This document shows, one piece after another, positions 19,625 through 28,339 of a DNA stretch of 64,000 nt. The position numbers were made by a program, and so were the translations under genes. The DNA lies in NCBI GenBank assembly GCA_029239875.1, contig JARBUD010000015.1, positions 1 to 64,000 on the forward strand. The letters are read 5' to 3'. The notes below the pieces were generated by a model, which was given only the letters and a program-made list of their open reading frames with translations, had not been told where the DNA came from and did no database searches. Numbering within the stretch: the stretch's first letter is position 1; each line of letters begins with the position of its first letter. Origin of the DNA: Xanthobacteraceae bacterium (lineage in GTDB: Bacteria > Pseudomonadota > Alphaproteobacteria > Rhizobiales > Xanthobacteraceae).

Positions 19625-20512
19625 CTACAGCACCGGCACGCCGTGCTGCTTGGCCTTGGCCTCCGGCTCGACATGGATGGTGACGAGCACATCGGCCACC
19701 TCGGCCTCCAGCGCGTCCTCGATGCGGTCGCAGATCGTGTGCGCCTCGCTGACCGGCATGTCGCCGGGCACGACGAGGTGGAAGTCGACGAAGATCGTCC
19801 GCCCCGCCTGGCGGGTGCGCAGGTCGTGCGCCTCGATGGCGCCGGTGGCTTCGGCGGCGATGACCCGGCGGATGCGCGAGAGCGTGTCGGCCGGCACGGC
19901 CTGGTCCAGCAGCCCGCCGACGCTCTCCTTCAGCACCGACCAGCCCGACCACAATATGTTCAGCGCCACCAGCGCCGCGAGGACGAGGTCGAGCCGCGCC
20001 CAGCCGGACATGGCGGCGACCGCAACGCCCACCAGCACGCCGGCGGAGGAGACGACGTCCGTCAGCAGGTGCCGGCCGTCGGCGGCCAGCGCTGGCGAGC
20101 GCAGGCGCCGTCCCTCGCGCAGCAACACGACGCACCAGACCGCGTTGACCACGCCGGCGGCGGCGTTGACCAGCAGCCCGTGTAGCGGCGCATCGAGCGG
20201 GCGCGGGTCGAGCCAGCCCAGATAGACCTCGCGGAAGATCGAGATGGCAGCGACGACGATGAGCACGCCGACGACGACGGCGGAGAAATACTCCGCCTTG
20301 GCGTAGCCATAGGGGTGGGCGGCGTCAGCCGGCTTGGCGCTGACCCGGAGCGCCAGCACGGCGGCCACGGAGGTGGCGACGTTGACGATGCTTTCCAGCG
20401 CGTCGGAATAGAGCGCGATACTGCCGGTGAGCAGGAAGGCGACGTATTTCAGCCCCAGCACCAGGAGGCTGACGCCGACATTGATCAGCGCGATCCGCGA
20501 AGTCTGAGCCAT
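19625..20512 (-). CDS. Cation diffusion facilitator (CDF) family metal/proton antiporter
   Basis: 295 residues: six membrane segments (about 10-205) and a cytosolic C-terminal domain (about 210-290: RIRRVIAAEATGAIEAHDLR, VDFHLVVPGDMPVSEAH). CDF proteins export divalent metals such as Zn, Fe or Mn. The first metal-site helix reads SDALESIVN where zinc exporters have SDxxHxxxD, while the other site keeps DGRHLLTDVVSS. The mixed site argues against a plain zinc exporter; FieF/MntE-like Fe or Mn export is possible. There is no nearby metal regulator. Convergent with the transglycosylase. Confidence 0.88.
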   Translation of the reverse strand: MAQTSRIALINVGVSLLVLGLKYVAFLLTGSIALYSDALESIVNVATSVAAVLALRVSAKPADAAHPYGYAKAEYFSAVVVGVLIVVAAISIFREVYLGWLDPRPLDAPLHGLLVNAAAGVVNAVWCVVLLREGRRLRSPALAADGRHLLTDVVSSAGVLVGVAVAAMSGWARLDLVLAALVALNILWSGWSVLKESVGGLLDQAVPADTLSRIRRVIAAEATGAIEAHDLRTRQAGRTIFVDFHLVVPGDMPVSEAHTICDRIEDALEAEVADVLVTIHVEPEAKAKQHGVPVL

Positions 20513-20646
20513 CTGCGCCGCATACCCCTTCCGGCGCTGCGCGCGCCCCCGCCGAGGCCTTAGTCGCTCGTGACCTTTAAATCAAGCAACCGCAAGGGTT
20601 TGCAAGTCATTCGCAGAAGCGTTCGCAGGCGGCCTCGTGCCGCCCG

Positions 20647-21555
20647 TCAGGCGTTGGCGTGGCGTGGCAGGATGGCGCCGCGATGGCGGATGACGCGGCC
20701 GGCGAGCGCATGGCCGGCCTCGGCCGCGGCCGAAGGCGCCTGGCCGTCGAGGCGGGCGGCGAGATAGGCGGCGTTGAAGCTGTCGCCCGCCGCCGTGGTG
20801 TCGACCGGCTCCACTGGCTGCGGGATCGGCACGAACTGCGCCGCCCCGCCATTCACCACCAGCGCGCCTTCGGCGCCGTTCTTCACCACGATCTCCTGCA
20901 CGCTGAAGGTGGCGAGCCGCTCGGCCGTGGCCGCTGGCGAGCCGTCGCCCCACAGCAGCACCTCGTCCTCGAAAGTCGGCAGTGCGATGGAGGTGCGCTT
21001 CAGCGCCTGCGCATAGACGGTGCGGGCGCGGCCGAGGTCGCCCTTCCAGTTGCGCGGGCGGAAATTGCCGTCGAACACGATGCGTGCGCCGCGCTCGCGG
21101 GCGAATTCCAGCGTTGCAAACAGCCGGCCGAGCCCAGTGTTGGAATAGAGCGAGAGGGTGATGCCCGACAGATAGATCAGGCTCGATTCGACGATGGCCT
21201 CTGCGACGGCCTCCCAGCCCGGCAGCTCGAACAGCTCGCGCGCCGGCGCGCTATCGCGCCAATAGGCAAAGGAGCGCTCGCCCTGGCCATCGGTGTCGAT
21301 GAGATAGAGGCCGGGCATGCGACCCGGCACGCGCAGCATGAGCTGCGTCTCTATGCCCTCGCCCTGTGCCGAGGCACGGATGGCGTCGGAATAGCGGTCG
21401 TCGCCAAGCGCCGTCGCATAGGCGGTCTCGACGCCGGCGCGGGCGAGATAGACGGCGGTGTTGAAGGTGTCGCCGCCGATCGATTGGCCGAAGCGCCCGT
21501 CCGCGCCGCGCGACAGTTCAATCATCACCTCGCCGATGGAGACGACTTTCGCCAT
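20647..21555 (-). CDS. kdgK: 2-keto-3-deoxygluconate kinase, PfkB/ribokinase family
   Basis: 302 residues; phosphorylates 2-keto-3-deoxygluconate to KDPG. The ribokinase fold shows the substrate loop GGDTFNTAVYLARAG (27-41), a middle part typical of KdgK (GLYLIDTDGQGERSFAYWR, 82-100; FDGNFRPRNW, 161-170), and the ATP/anion-hole motif DTTAAGDSFNAA (252-263) with catalytic Asp258. It is alone on the minus strand. It would use the product of UxuA encoded at 33681 in the accessory region. KDPG aldolase is not in the window. Confidence 0.9.
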   Translation of the reverse strand: MAKVVSIGEVMIELSRGADGRFGQSIGGDTFNTAVYLARAGVETAYATALGDDRYSDAIRASAQGEGIETQLMLRVPGRMPGLYLIDTDGQGERSFAYWRDSAPARELFELPGWEAVAEAIVESSLIYLSGITLSLYSNTGLGRLFATLEFARERGARIVFDGNFRPRNWKGDLGRARTVYAQALKRTSIALPTFEDEVLLWGDGSPAATAERLATFSVQEIVVKNGAEGALVVNGGAAQFVPIPQPVEPVDTTAAGDSFNAAYLAARLDGQAPSAAAEAGHALAGRVIRHRGAILPRHANA

Positions 21556-21726
21556 GGCGGTTCCTCCGTTCTATCCTGCTTCCGGCCCGTGGACCGATCG
21601 GTGGCCGGAGACTTGGTCGGACGCGCGATTCCGACTCCCGAGCCGAAATCGTGGGCAGCCTCGCCTCATTTGCCGCCCGGGGCAAGCCGGCGGGCGGGGG
21701 ATACCGCTGCTGTCCTCATCTGCGAA

Positions 21727-22308
21727 CTAGGGCTTCAGCTCGATGATGCGCGGCGTGCCGGCCGGCAAGGTCGTCGCAGCGGGCGGCGCCTCTGCGGCGG
21801 GCTCCGCCGGGGCGGGCTCCTCATCGCTGGCTTCGGAAGGGGGCGGTTCCGGCCAGCCGCCAACGGGCGCGTACCGGTCCTCGAGATCGTGCGCGCGCAG
21901 GTCGTTCTGGGTGATCAGGCAGACCATCCGCTGCTCCAGCATGCCGATGCCACCGAGGCGACCGCCGACGCTGTGGGCGGCGCCGCCGCCCTCGAAGGGG
22001 GCGATGCTCTGGCACTCGAAGTTGCGCCACTGCACGAAGCGGCTCTGTGCCTCCTCGAACAGCGCGCGCCAGCGCCTGCGCTGCGCCGGCTGCAGATCCT
22101 CGCGCGCCTCGATCGCCGCCTGAGCTCCGGTGACGCTGCGCGCGAGCTTGCGCTCGCTCTCCTTCTGGCGGGCGCTGAGGCAGTCGAGATAGGCGCGGGC
22201 GTCGCTGCCCTCATGGGTGCAGCCCGTCGGCACGTGGGCGCGGGCGGCGAGCTCCGATCCGGCGAGCGCGAGCGCCGCGAGGATCACCGTAACGGCGAGG
22301 CGTGCCAT
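21727..22308 (-). CDS. Secreted LprI/DUF1311-type protein with proline-rich tail
   Basis: 193 residues. ATG 22308 opens a signal peptide (MARLAVTVILAALALAGSEL, cleavage about AARA/H). The mature part has the cysteine-framed helical core of the lysozyme-inhibitor LprI/DUF1311 family: CTHEGSDARAYLDCLSARQK, then RWRALFEEAQSRFVQWRNFEC and a late Cys in MVCLITQND. The C-terminal 45 residues are rich in Pro, Ala and Glu. It begins 16 bases after the aminotransferase stop codon on the same strand, so it is probably co-transcribed. Possible periplasmic lysozyme inhibitor; function unproven. Confidence 0.7.
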   Translation of the reverse strand: MARLAVTVILAALALAGSELAARAHVPTGCTHEGSDARAYLDCLSARQKESERKLARSVTGAQAAIEAREDLQPAQRRRWRALFEEAQSRFVQWRNFECQSIAPFEGGGAAHSVGGRLGGIGMLEQRMVCLITQNDLRAHDLEDRYAPVGGWPEPPPSEASDEEPAPAEPAAEAPPAATTLPAGTPRIIELKP

Positions 22309-22324
22309 TCCCGCTGTCGTCTCC

Positions 22325-23530
22325 TCATGCCGCGCGCGCCTCGTTGAGGAAGGCGCCCATGCGCTCGAGCGCGCGAGCGATGTTCTCAGCCGAGTTCGCA
22401 TAGGACAGTCGGATGTAGCCTTCGCCGAAGATCCCGAAGTCCGGCCCGCCTATGGTGGCGACTCCCGCCTCGTCCAGCAAGGCCGTAGCGAGCTTTTTCG
22501 CCGAGCTCCAGCCGGTGCCGGAGATGTTGGGGAAGGCGTAGAAGGCGCCCTTGGGCACCGCACAGGAAATGCCCGGGAGGGCGTTGAGCCCCTCCACCAC
22601 GAGGTGGCGGCGGCGATCGAACTCAGCCACCATCTCGGCCACGCAATCCTGCGGTCCGGTCAGCGCGGCGAGCGCGCCATATTGCGCCGGGGCGTTGACG
22701 CAGGACCAGGCATTGACCGCGAGCTTGCGCGCGGCGTCGAACAGCCCTTCCGGCCACAGCGCCCAGCCGACCCGCCAGCCGGTCATGGCATAGGTCTTCG
22801 ACCAGCCGTTGAGCAGGATCAGCCGGTCGCGGATCTGCGGATAGGAAAGCAGCGTGGTGTGCTTCTCGCCGTCGAACAGGAACTGGTCGTAGATCTCGTC
22901 CGACAGGATAGCCACGTGCGGGTGCGCCTCCAGGCCGGCGACGAAGGCGTCGATCTCGGCCTTCGGCGTGACGCCGCCGGTCGGGTTGGCGGGCGAGTTG
23001 AGGATGACGAGACGGGTGCGCGGCGTGATCAGTGCCAGGGCTTCCTGTGCCGAGAAGCCGAAGCCGTTCTCCTCGCGGATCGGCACCGGCACCGGCGTAG
23101 CGCCGGTGAACTCGATCATCGAGCGATAGATGGGGAAACTGGGATCGGGATAGAGAATCTCGGCGCCCGGTTCGCCCAGCATCAATATGGCGCTGAACAT
23201 CGTCACCTTGCCGCCCGGCACGATCACCACCTTGCCGGGATCGATCTCGGTGCCGAAGCGGCGGTGCACGTCGGCGGCGACGGCCGTGCGCAGCGGCTCG
23301 ATGCCGACGGAGGGCGTGTAGCCGTGATGGCCGTCGCGCAGCGCCTTGATCGCCGCCTCGACGATATGCGGCGGGGTCGGGAAGTCCGGCTGGCCGATGC
23401 CCAGATTGATGATGTCGCGGCCCTGCGCGGCGAGCGCGGCGGCGCGCGCCAGCACGGCGAAGGCATTCTCCTCGCCGATGCGGTTGAAGGCGGCAATCGG
23501 GTGGAGCGGAGCGTGGGCGGCTGGCGTCAT
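22325..23530 (-). CDS. PLP-dependent aminotransferase, class I/II (aspartate aminotransferase-like)
   Basis: 401 residues of fold type I. The PLP lysine is 245 in LLNGWSKTYAMTGWRVGW; Asp211 (LSDEIYDQF) and Asn182 (NSPANPTGG) are the usual cofactor partners, and GYTPSVGIEPLR (70-81) is the family entry loop. The GWSKTYAMTGWR sequence is typical of the aspartate/alanine aminotransferase I-gamma group. The C-terminal RLSYANS holds the carboxylate-binding arginine. The amino donor cannot be fixed from sequence. It is divergent from the GNAT gene and upstream of the lprI-like gene. Confidence 0.9.
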   Translation of the reverse strand: MTPAAHAPLHPIAAFNRIGEENAFAVLARAAALAAQGRDIINLGIGQPDFPTPPHIVEAAIKALRDGHHGYTPSVGIEPLRTAVAADVHRRFGTEIDPGKVVIVPGGKVTMFSAILMLGEPGAEILYPDPSFPIYRSMIEFTGATPVPVPIREENGFGFSAQEALALITPRTRLVILNSPANPTGGVTPKAEIDAFVAGLEAHPHVAILSDEIYDQFLFDGEKHTTLLSYPQIRDRLILLNGWSKTYAMTGWRVGWALWPEGLFDAARKLAVNAWSCVNAPAQYGALAALTGPQDCVAEMVAEFDRRRHLVVEGLNALPGISCAVPKGAFYAFPNISGTGWSSAKKLATALLDEAGVATIGGPDFGIFGEGYIRLSYANSAENIARALERMGAFLNEARAA

Positions 23531-23677
23531 CGGTTCCTCGCAAAGCTGCCTCCGGATAGGCTCTACCGGCGGCCCTGGCGCATCAAAGCGCTTGCAGTCT
23601 TTGCATTCCTGTCACATGGGACGGCGTGTGGTTCAAGGGCCAGCTCATGGCCGAGGCGCGAAGCGGGTGACGTGCTC

Positions 23678-24838
23678 ATGAACATGCGGGAAGGCTCGCC
23701 GCCGGTCGGCGAGGTGATCGACACAACCCCGGCGCCGCGGCCGGAGCGCGTCGCGCTCACCGGACGGCATGTCGACATCATGCCGTTCGACGTGGCCGCG
23801 CACGGGCCGGATCTCTATGCCGCCAGCCACGGGCCGGAGCGGGAGGCGCTGTGGGCCTATCTCGGCGCCGGTCCCTTCGCGGACTACGAAGCGTTCGAGA
23901 CCTATTACCGCGCCGCCGCCGAGCGCGAGGACCCGCTGCTCTTCGCCATCCTCGACAAGTCCGGCCGGGCGGTCGGTCACGCCACCTATATGCGCATCGA
24001 TCCGGCAAACCGGGTGATCGAGGTCGGCAACATCCTCTACACGCCGGCGCTGATGCGCACGCCCGCAGGCACGGAGGCCATGTACCTGATGGCGAAACAC
24101 GCCTTCGAGACGATGGGCTACCGGCGCTACGAATGGAAGTGCAACGCGCTGAATGCCCCCTCCCGCCGGGCGGCCGAGCGCTATGGCTTCCGCTTCGAGG
24201 GGCTGTTCCGCCACCACATGATCGTCAAGGGCCGCAACCGCGACACCGCCTGGTTCTCCATCCTGTCGGAGGAGTGGCCGCAGATCGCAGTGGCGATGGA
24301 AGCTTGGCTGGCGCCGGAGAATTTCGACGAGGAAGGGCATCAGTTCGTCCCGCTCTCGACGCTCAACGCGCGCGAGTTGGAAGTTGAAGAGAAGGTGCTG
24401 CGCCGCGCCGACCTTTCGGACCTACCCGCGGTCGAGGCCGTGCAGAAGGCGGCCTATGCCCGCAACCGCGTGCTGCTCGGCGTCGAGGCGGTACCGCTGC
24501 TGTGGGACTATTCCCGAGTCTTCCGCGAGCGCGAGGTGTGGGTGCTCGACGGCCCGGATGGGCTCGCCGGGGTGCTGATCCTCGAGGCGCGCGCGGACGA
24601 CCTGCTCACCGACAGCATTGCCACGTCCCCCGAGGCGCACGGCAAAGGCTACGGCAACCTGCTGCTGGCGGCGGGCGAGGAGCGTGCCCGCGCACTCGGC
24701 CGCCGCACCGTGAGGCTCTATACCGGCGAGGTACTCTCGGCCAACATCCATTGGTACCGCCGCAAGGGCTACGCCATCGAGCGGGTAGAGCAACTGCCCG
24801 ACCGCCGGCTGGTGCATATGGTCAAGGCGGTGGGATGA
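23678..24838 (+). CDS. Tandem GNAT N-acetyltransferase (two fused acetyltransferase domains)
   Basis: 386 residues. Domain 1 (about 15-220) is RimJ/RimL-like: LTGRHVDIMPFD start, VGHATYMRIDPANRVIEVGN, MYLMAKHAFETMGYRRYEWKC and SRRAAERYGFRFEGLFRHHM. Domain 2 (about 232-385) is a generic GNAT: RADLSDLPAVEAVQKAAY, IATSPEAHGKGYGNLLLAAG (acetyl-CoA loop), ANIHWYRRKGYAIE. A short linker joins them. The frame is open far upstream through the opposite-strand aminotransferase, so the start is uncertain: ATG 23678 or 23684 fit, with only a weak ribosome site. Substrates unknown. Confidence 0.8.
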   Translation: MNMREGSPPVGEVIDTTPAPRPERVALTGRHVDIMPFDVAAHGPDLYAASHGPEREALWAYLGAGPFADYEAFETYYRAAAEREDPLLFAILDKSGRAVGHATYMRIDPANRVIEVGNILYTPALMRTPAGTEAMYLMAKHAFETMGYRRYEWKCNALNAPSRRAAERYGFRFEGLFRHHMIVKGRNRDTAWFSILSEEWPQIAVAMEAWLAPENFDEEGHQFVPLSTLNARELEVEEKVLRRADLSDLPAVEAVQKAAYARNRVLLGVEAVPLLWDYSRVFREREVWVLDGPDGLAGVLILEARADDLLTDSIATSPEAHGKGYGNLLLAAGEERARALGRRTVRLYTGEVLSANIHWYRRKGYAIERVEQLPDRRLVHMVKAVG

Positions 24839-24861
24839 GGAGCCGTTCCCACGCACTTTCC

Positions 24862-24889
24862 TTGCACCGGGCGCCGGATGGCTTACATT
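24862..24889 (+). promoter_or_regulatory. Candidate sigma-70 promoter of map
   Basis: TTGCAC (24862-24867), 16 bases, TACATT (24884-24889), 47 bases upstream of the map ATG. Confidence 0.4.
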
Positions 24890-24936
24890 CGGCGGGTCCC
24901 GCATCCGGGACGGGTTGAGTTTCTGGACTTTTGACG

Positions 24937-25764
24937 ATGAGCTACGTGGAAGCGGCCGGCGCGCCGCTGCGCAAGACCGGCCATATCAAGCTGCATGGCC
25001 CTGAGGGTTTCGCCGGCATGCGCAAGGCGGGGCAGCTCGCCGCGCAGGCGCTCGACCTCGTGCACGAGCTGGTGGAGCCGGGCGTTTCCACCGACGCCAT
25101 CGACAAGCTGGTGTTCGATTTCGCCATGGATAACGGCGTGTATCCGGCGACGCTGATGTATCGCGGCTACCGCAAGTCCACCTGCACATCGATCAACCAC
25201 GTGGTCTGCCACGGCATCCCCAACGAGAAGCCGCTGCGCGAGGGCGACATCGTCAATGTCGACGTGACGCTGATCGTCGACGGCTGGCACGGCGATTCCA
25301 GCCGCATGTATGCGGTGGGAGAGATCCCGCGCCGGGCCGAGCGGCTGCTCGAGGTCACCTATGAATCGATGATGCGTGGCATCGCCGAGATTCGTCCGGG
25401 CGCGCATGTCGGCGACATCGGCGCGGCGATCCAGGATTTCGTCGAGCCGTTCCACATGAGCGTGGTGCGCGACTTCTGCGGCCACGGCCTCGGCCAGCTG
25501 TTCCACGACGAGCCCAATGTCGTGCATGTCGGCCGCCGCGGCGACGGGCCGGAGCTGCTGCCCGGCATGATCTTCACCGTCGAGCCGATGATCAATCTCG
25601 GCCGACCGCATGTGAAGGTCCTGTCCGACGGCTGGACCGCGGTGACGCGCGACCGCTCGCTGTCGGCACAGTTCGAGCACTCGGTCGGCGTCACCGAGAA
25701 TGGGGTCGAGATCTTCACCCTTTCCCCGAAGGGCTACGACAAGCCGATCTTCCAGAACGCCTGA
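24937..25764 (+). CDS. map: Methionine aminopeptidase, type I
   Basis: 275 residues; removes the initiator methionine from nascent proteins. The pita-bread fold is clear: STCTSINHVVCHGIPNEKPL, the metal aspartates in VNVDVTLIVDGWHGDSSRM, histidine in CGHGLGQLFHDEP, and glutamates in FTVEPMINLG and SAQFEHSVGVTENG. The N-terminus (MSYVEAAGAPLRKTGHIKLH) lacks the Cys-rich zinc finger of some type I forms. ATG 24937 is chosen; a TTG two codons earlier is possible. It is followed 17 bases on by the broken radC, probably its former operon partner. Confidence 0.95.
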   Translation: MSYVEAAGAPLRKTGHIKLHGPEGFAGMRKAGQLAAQALDLVHELVEPGVSTDAIDKLVFDFAMDNGVYPATLMYRGYRKSTCTSINHVVCHGIPNEKPLREGDIVNVDVTLIVDGWHGDSSRMYAVGEIPRRAERLLEVTYESMMRGIAEIRPGAHVGDIGAAIQDFVEPFHMSVVRDFCGHGLGQLFHDEPNVVHVGRRGDGPELLPGMIFTVEPMINLGRPHVKVLSDGWTAVTRDRSLSAQFEHSVGVTENGVEIFTLSPKGYDKPIFQNA

Positions 25765-25781
25765 GCGACGCGGGAGCCCGC

Positions 25782-26367
25782 ATGGCGCGCAACAGGGCAG
25801 GGCGGAACGGCGGGGCGGGTCCGCAGCCGGAGCCGCCCGATGCCGTCGGTGGCCTTGAGGAACCCGCGCCGCATTTCCTCGGCCATCGCGAACGGTTGCG
25901 CGAGCGCTTCCGCCACGCCGGCGGCGAGGCGCTTCCCGACTACGAGCTCTTGGAGTTGGTGCTGTTCCGGGCGGTCACCCGCGCCGACGTGAAGCCGCTC
26001 GCCAAGGCGCTGATCGACCGCTTCGGTTCCTTCGGCGAGGTGATCGCCGCCCCGCCGGGACGCCTGCGCGAGGTGAAGGGCGTGGGCGAAGCGGTCATCA
26101 CCGAATTGAAGCTGATCGGCGCGGCGGTCGAGCGGGTGACGCGCGGCAAGGTGCGCGAGCGCCCGGTGCTCTCCTCCTGGAGCGCGGTGATCGCCCATTG
26201 CCGCGCTGTTCCTCGACAAGCGCAACCAGCTGATCCTCGACGAGGTGCAGCAGCGCGGCACGGTGGACCACACGCCGGTCTATCCGCGCGAGGTGGTCAA
26301 GCGGGCGCTGGAGGTGGCGGCGAGCGCGATCATCCTCGTCCACAACCACCCGACTGTCGCGTTGTAG
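25782..26367 (+). pseudogene. radC: radC (JAB-domain DNA repair protein), frameshifted and cut off
   Basis: The first 141 codons read as RadC: the HFLGHRERLRERFRHAGGEALPDYELLE start, a helix-hairpin-helix (LREVKGVGEAVITELK), then [12 protein letters not shown]. There about 12 codons plus one base are missing compared with the family, and homology resumes one frame over ([19 protein letters not shown]...[19 protein letters not shown]). It stops at HNHP (about 26352), exactly where SGDPTPS should follow, and runs into foreign sequence (TVAL, stop at 26367). The metal-site HxH survives but the serine and aspartate of the JAMM motif are lost. An integrase gene begins 184 bases on. Confidence 0.88.
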
Positions 26368-26551
26368 GGGGCTGTGTCGTGCTGTGGTGTATCATAGCGT
26401 AAGTGCTGTGGTGCCCGGATTTTAGCGCTTGGCATACTCCCGGCGGCCGTGGGATAGTGGGGGCGGTGAATGGGGAACAGGTCGCTTTCCGATCCCAGTC
26501 GACGATCCCGCTTCTCCTCGACCGATCCCAGTTCTGGAGTGGGGATGCGCC

Positions 26552-27793
26552 ATGCCGAGCCTGACCGACACTGCCATTCGCCATGCCATCAAGCGCGTGG
26601 AAATCAGCCGGAAGCAGGAAAATCTGCCAGACGGGGAAGGGCGGGGGACGGGCCGCTTGGTGCTGGTCCTGAAGCCCATGCCTAAGCGGGTGACCACCGA
26701 CTGGATGGCGCAGCAATGGCGGGACGGTAAGCGGACGAAGAAGAAGCTGGGTGCCTATCCGTCCATGTCGCTGGCGCAGGCGAGGGAGGTGTTCAAGCGC
26801 GACTTCGCCGATGTCATCCAGAAGGGCCGGAGCATTAAGATCGCGACCGACACCCGGCCGGGGACGGTCGCGGATCTGTTCGAGGGCTATGTCGCCTCGC
26901 TGAAGGCTGCGAACAAGCCCTCCTGGAAAGAGACGGAGAAGGGTCTCAACAAGATCGCCGGGACGTTAGGCCGGAACCGCCTGGCACGGGAGATCGAGCC
27001 GGAGGAGATCGTCGAACTGATCCGGCCGATCTATGAGCGTGGCGCACGGTCCATGGCCGACCACATCCGGTGCTACATTCACGCCGCCTATAGCTGGGGC
27101 ATGAAGTCGGACAATGACTACCGTCACGCCTCGCCCCGGCGCTTCCGCATTCCGTTCAATCCGGCCTCAGGCATTCCGACCGAGCCGAAGGTGCAGGGGA
27201 CCCGGTGGCTGAGCGAGGACGAGTTCGTCCAACTCTATCGCTGGCTGGAGTGCCCGGACACGCCGATCCATCCTTCTTATGCTCGAGCTGTTCAACTGAT
27301 CATGCTGACCGGGCAGCGGGTGGAGGAGATTGCCCGGCTTCATGTCGATCAGTGGGACGCCAAGGAGCGGATCATCGACTGGTCGACGACGAAGAACCTG
27401 CAGCCGCACGCGGTCCCTGTTCCGTCCCTCGCGGCCGAGCTGATTGCCTCGATCACGCCGAACGAGTTCGGGTGGTTCTTCCCGTCTGCCAAGGATCCCG
27501 CCCGGCCGGTTAGCCACGCCACGCTCTACAGCTTCGTTTGGCGTCAACGAGACCGCGGCGTGATCCCTCATGCGACCAACCGGGATCTACGCCGAACCTT
27601 CAAGACGCTCGCTGGTAAGGCCGGTGTTACCAAGGAGATCCGCGATCGGCTTCAGAACCACGCACTGCAGGATGTCAGTTCCCGCCACTACGACCGCTGG
27701 AACTACATGGCCGAAAAGCGTGCCGGCATGGCCAAATGGGACAAGTTCATCCGGGCCATGCTCGCGAAAAAGCGCGTCGGGATTGCAGCTTGA
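26552..27793 (+). CDS. Tyrosine recombinase/integrase with Arm-DNA-binding domain
   Basis: 413 residues from ATG 26552 (GGAGTGGGG upstream). The N-terminus (about 1-95: DGKRTKKKLGAYPSMSLAQAR) is a DUF4102-type arm-binding domain of island integrases, 105-205 is the SAM-like core-binding domain, and 215-395 the catalytic domain. Catalytic residues visible: Arg256 (TGQRVEEIARLH), Lys281, Arg347 (RDLRRTFKTLAG), His370 (LQNHALQDVSSRHY), Tyr380. Position 344, usually His in HxxR, is Arg. It lies directly after the severed radC, as expected of an element that inserted there. GC content is slightly lower than in region 3. Confidence 0.92.
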   Translation: MPSLTDTAIRHAIKRVEISRKQENLPDGEGRGTGRLVLVLKPMPKRVTTDWMAQQWRDGKRTKKKLGAYPSMSLAQAREVFKRDFADVIQKGRSIKIATDTRPGTVADLFEGYVASLKAANKPSWKETEKGLNKIAGTLGRNRLAREIEPEEIVELIRPIYERGARSMADHIRCYIHAAYSWGMKSDNDYRHASPRRFRIPFNPASGIPTEPKVQGTRWLSEDEFVQLYRWLECPDTPIHPSYARAVQLIMLTGQRVEEIARLHVDQWDAKERIIDWSTTKNLQPHAVPVPSLAAELIASITPNEFGWFFPSAKDPARPVSHATLYSFVWRQRDRGVIPHATNRDLRRTFKTLAGKAGVTKEIRDRLQNHALQDVSSRHYDRWNYMAEKRAGMAKWDKFIRAMLAKKRVGIAA

Positions 27794-27887
27794 GATAAGG
27801 TCGATGGCAGATGTTGGTGATCTGATCACGGAAAACTGGACCGTTTGAAGCTGGAGTTTGCCGCACCAAAATCCTTGGGCTGAGCGG

Positions 27888-27973
27888 AAGACGATTAAGG
27901 CATCGAAGTTTTCGGACGCGCAGAAGGGCATTCATTGCTGAAGCAGGGAGCGGACGGCGTGCCGGCGGCGTAA
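27888..27973 (+). pseudogene. Remnant of an IS3-type transposase OrfA N-terminus
   Basis: One frame reads KTIKASKFSDAQK (27888-27926) and, after a frame change, LKQGADGVPAA then stop (27938-27973). Together they match the usual IS3-group OrfA start (KFS..QK.FI.KQG..G.PVAEICRKAGI). A frameshift and an early stop show it is dead. It lies just after the integrase; the rest of 27974-28339 has no recognisable gene. Confidence 0.55.
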
Positions 27974-28339
27974 CGTCCGCTTCAGTCTCGTTCGAATCCA
28001 GCACGGCCCGCCATTGGCCGCCGATAGCCCTCTATAGTGCGATATTGCCGCCGATCATCGTACGCCACCCGCACGCGACGTGCGCAAGCTCAGGCGATCA
28101 ATCGGCATCAAATGATCAATTAAGCGGCTGTCAGCTGCGATGCTGTTGGCTCCAGGCTATTCAACGGAGCCAGCGGTCATCGCGAATGGCGAGCCAGCTA
28201 TTCGCTGGGAAAAAGCGGGATCCGAAACGCGGCCATGCATAAACGTGCCGCTTGCACTGTAGCCCGGCCGCGCGCCGTCCCAATATGACGAACAGCCTTG
28301 ACGACGGTGCCGGCCAAGCTGCCCGGAGCAATCAAATGC

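Noticed and set aside
27974-28339. Further transposase or gene sequence after the IS3 remnant
   Set aside because: Translations in all frames show stops and no family similarity that I can support.
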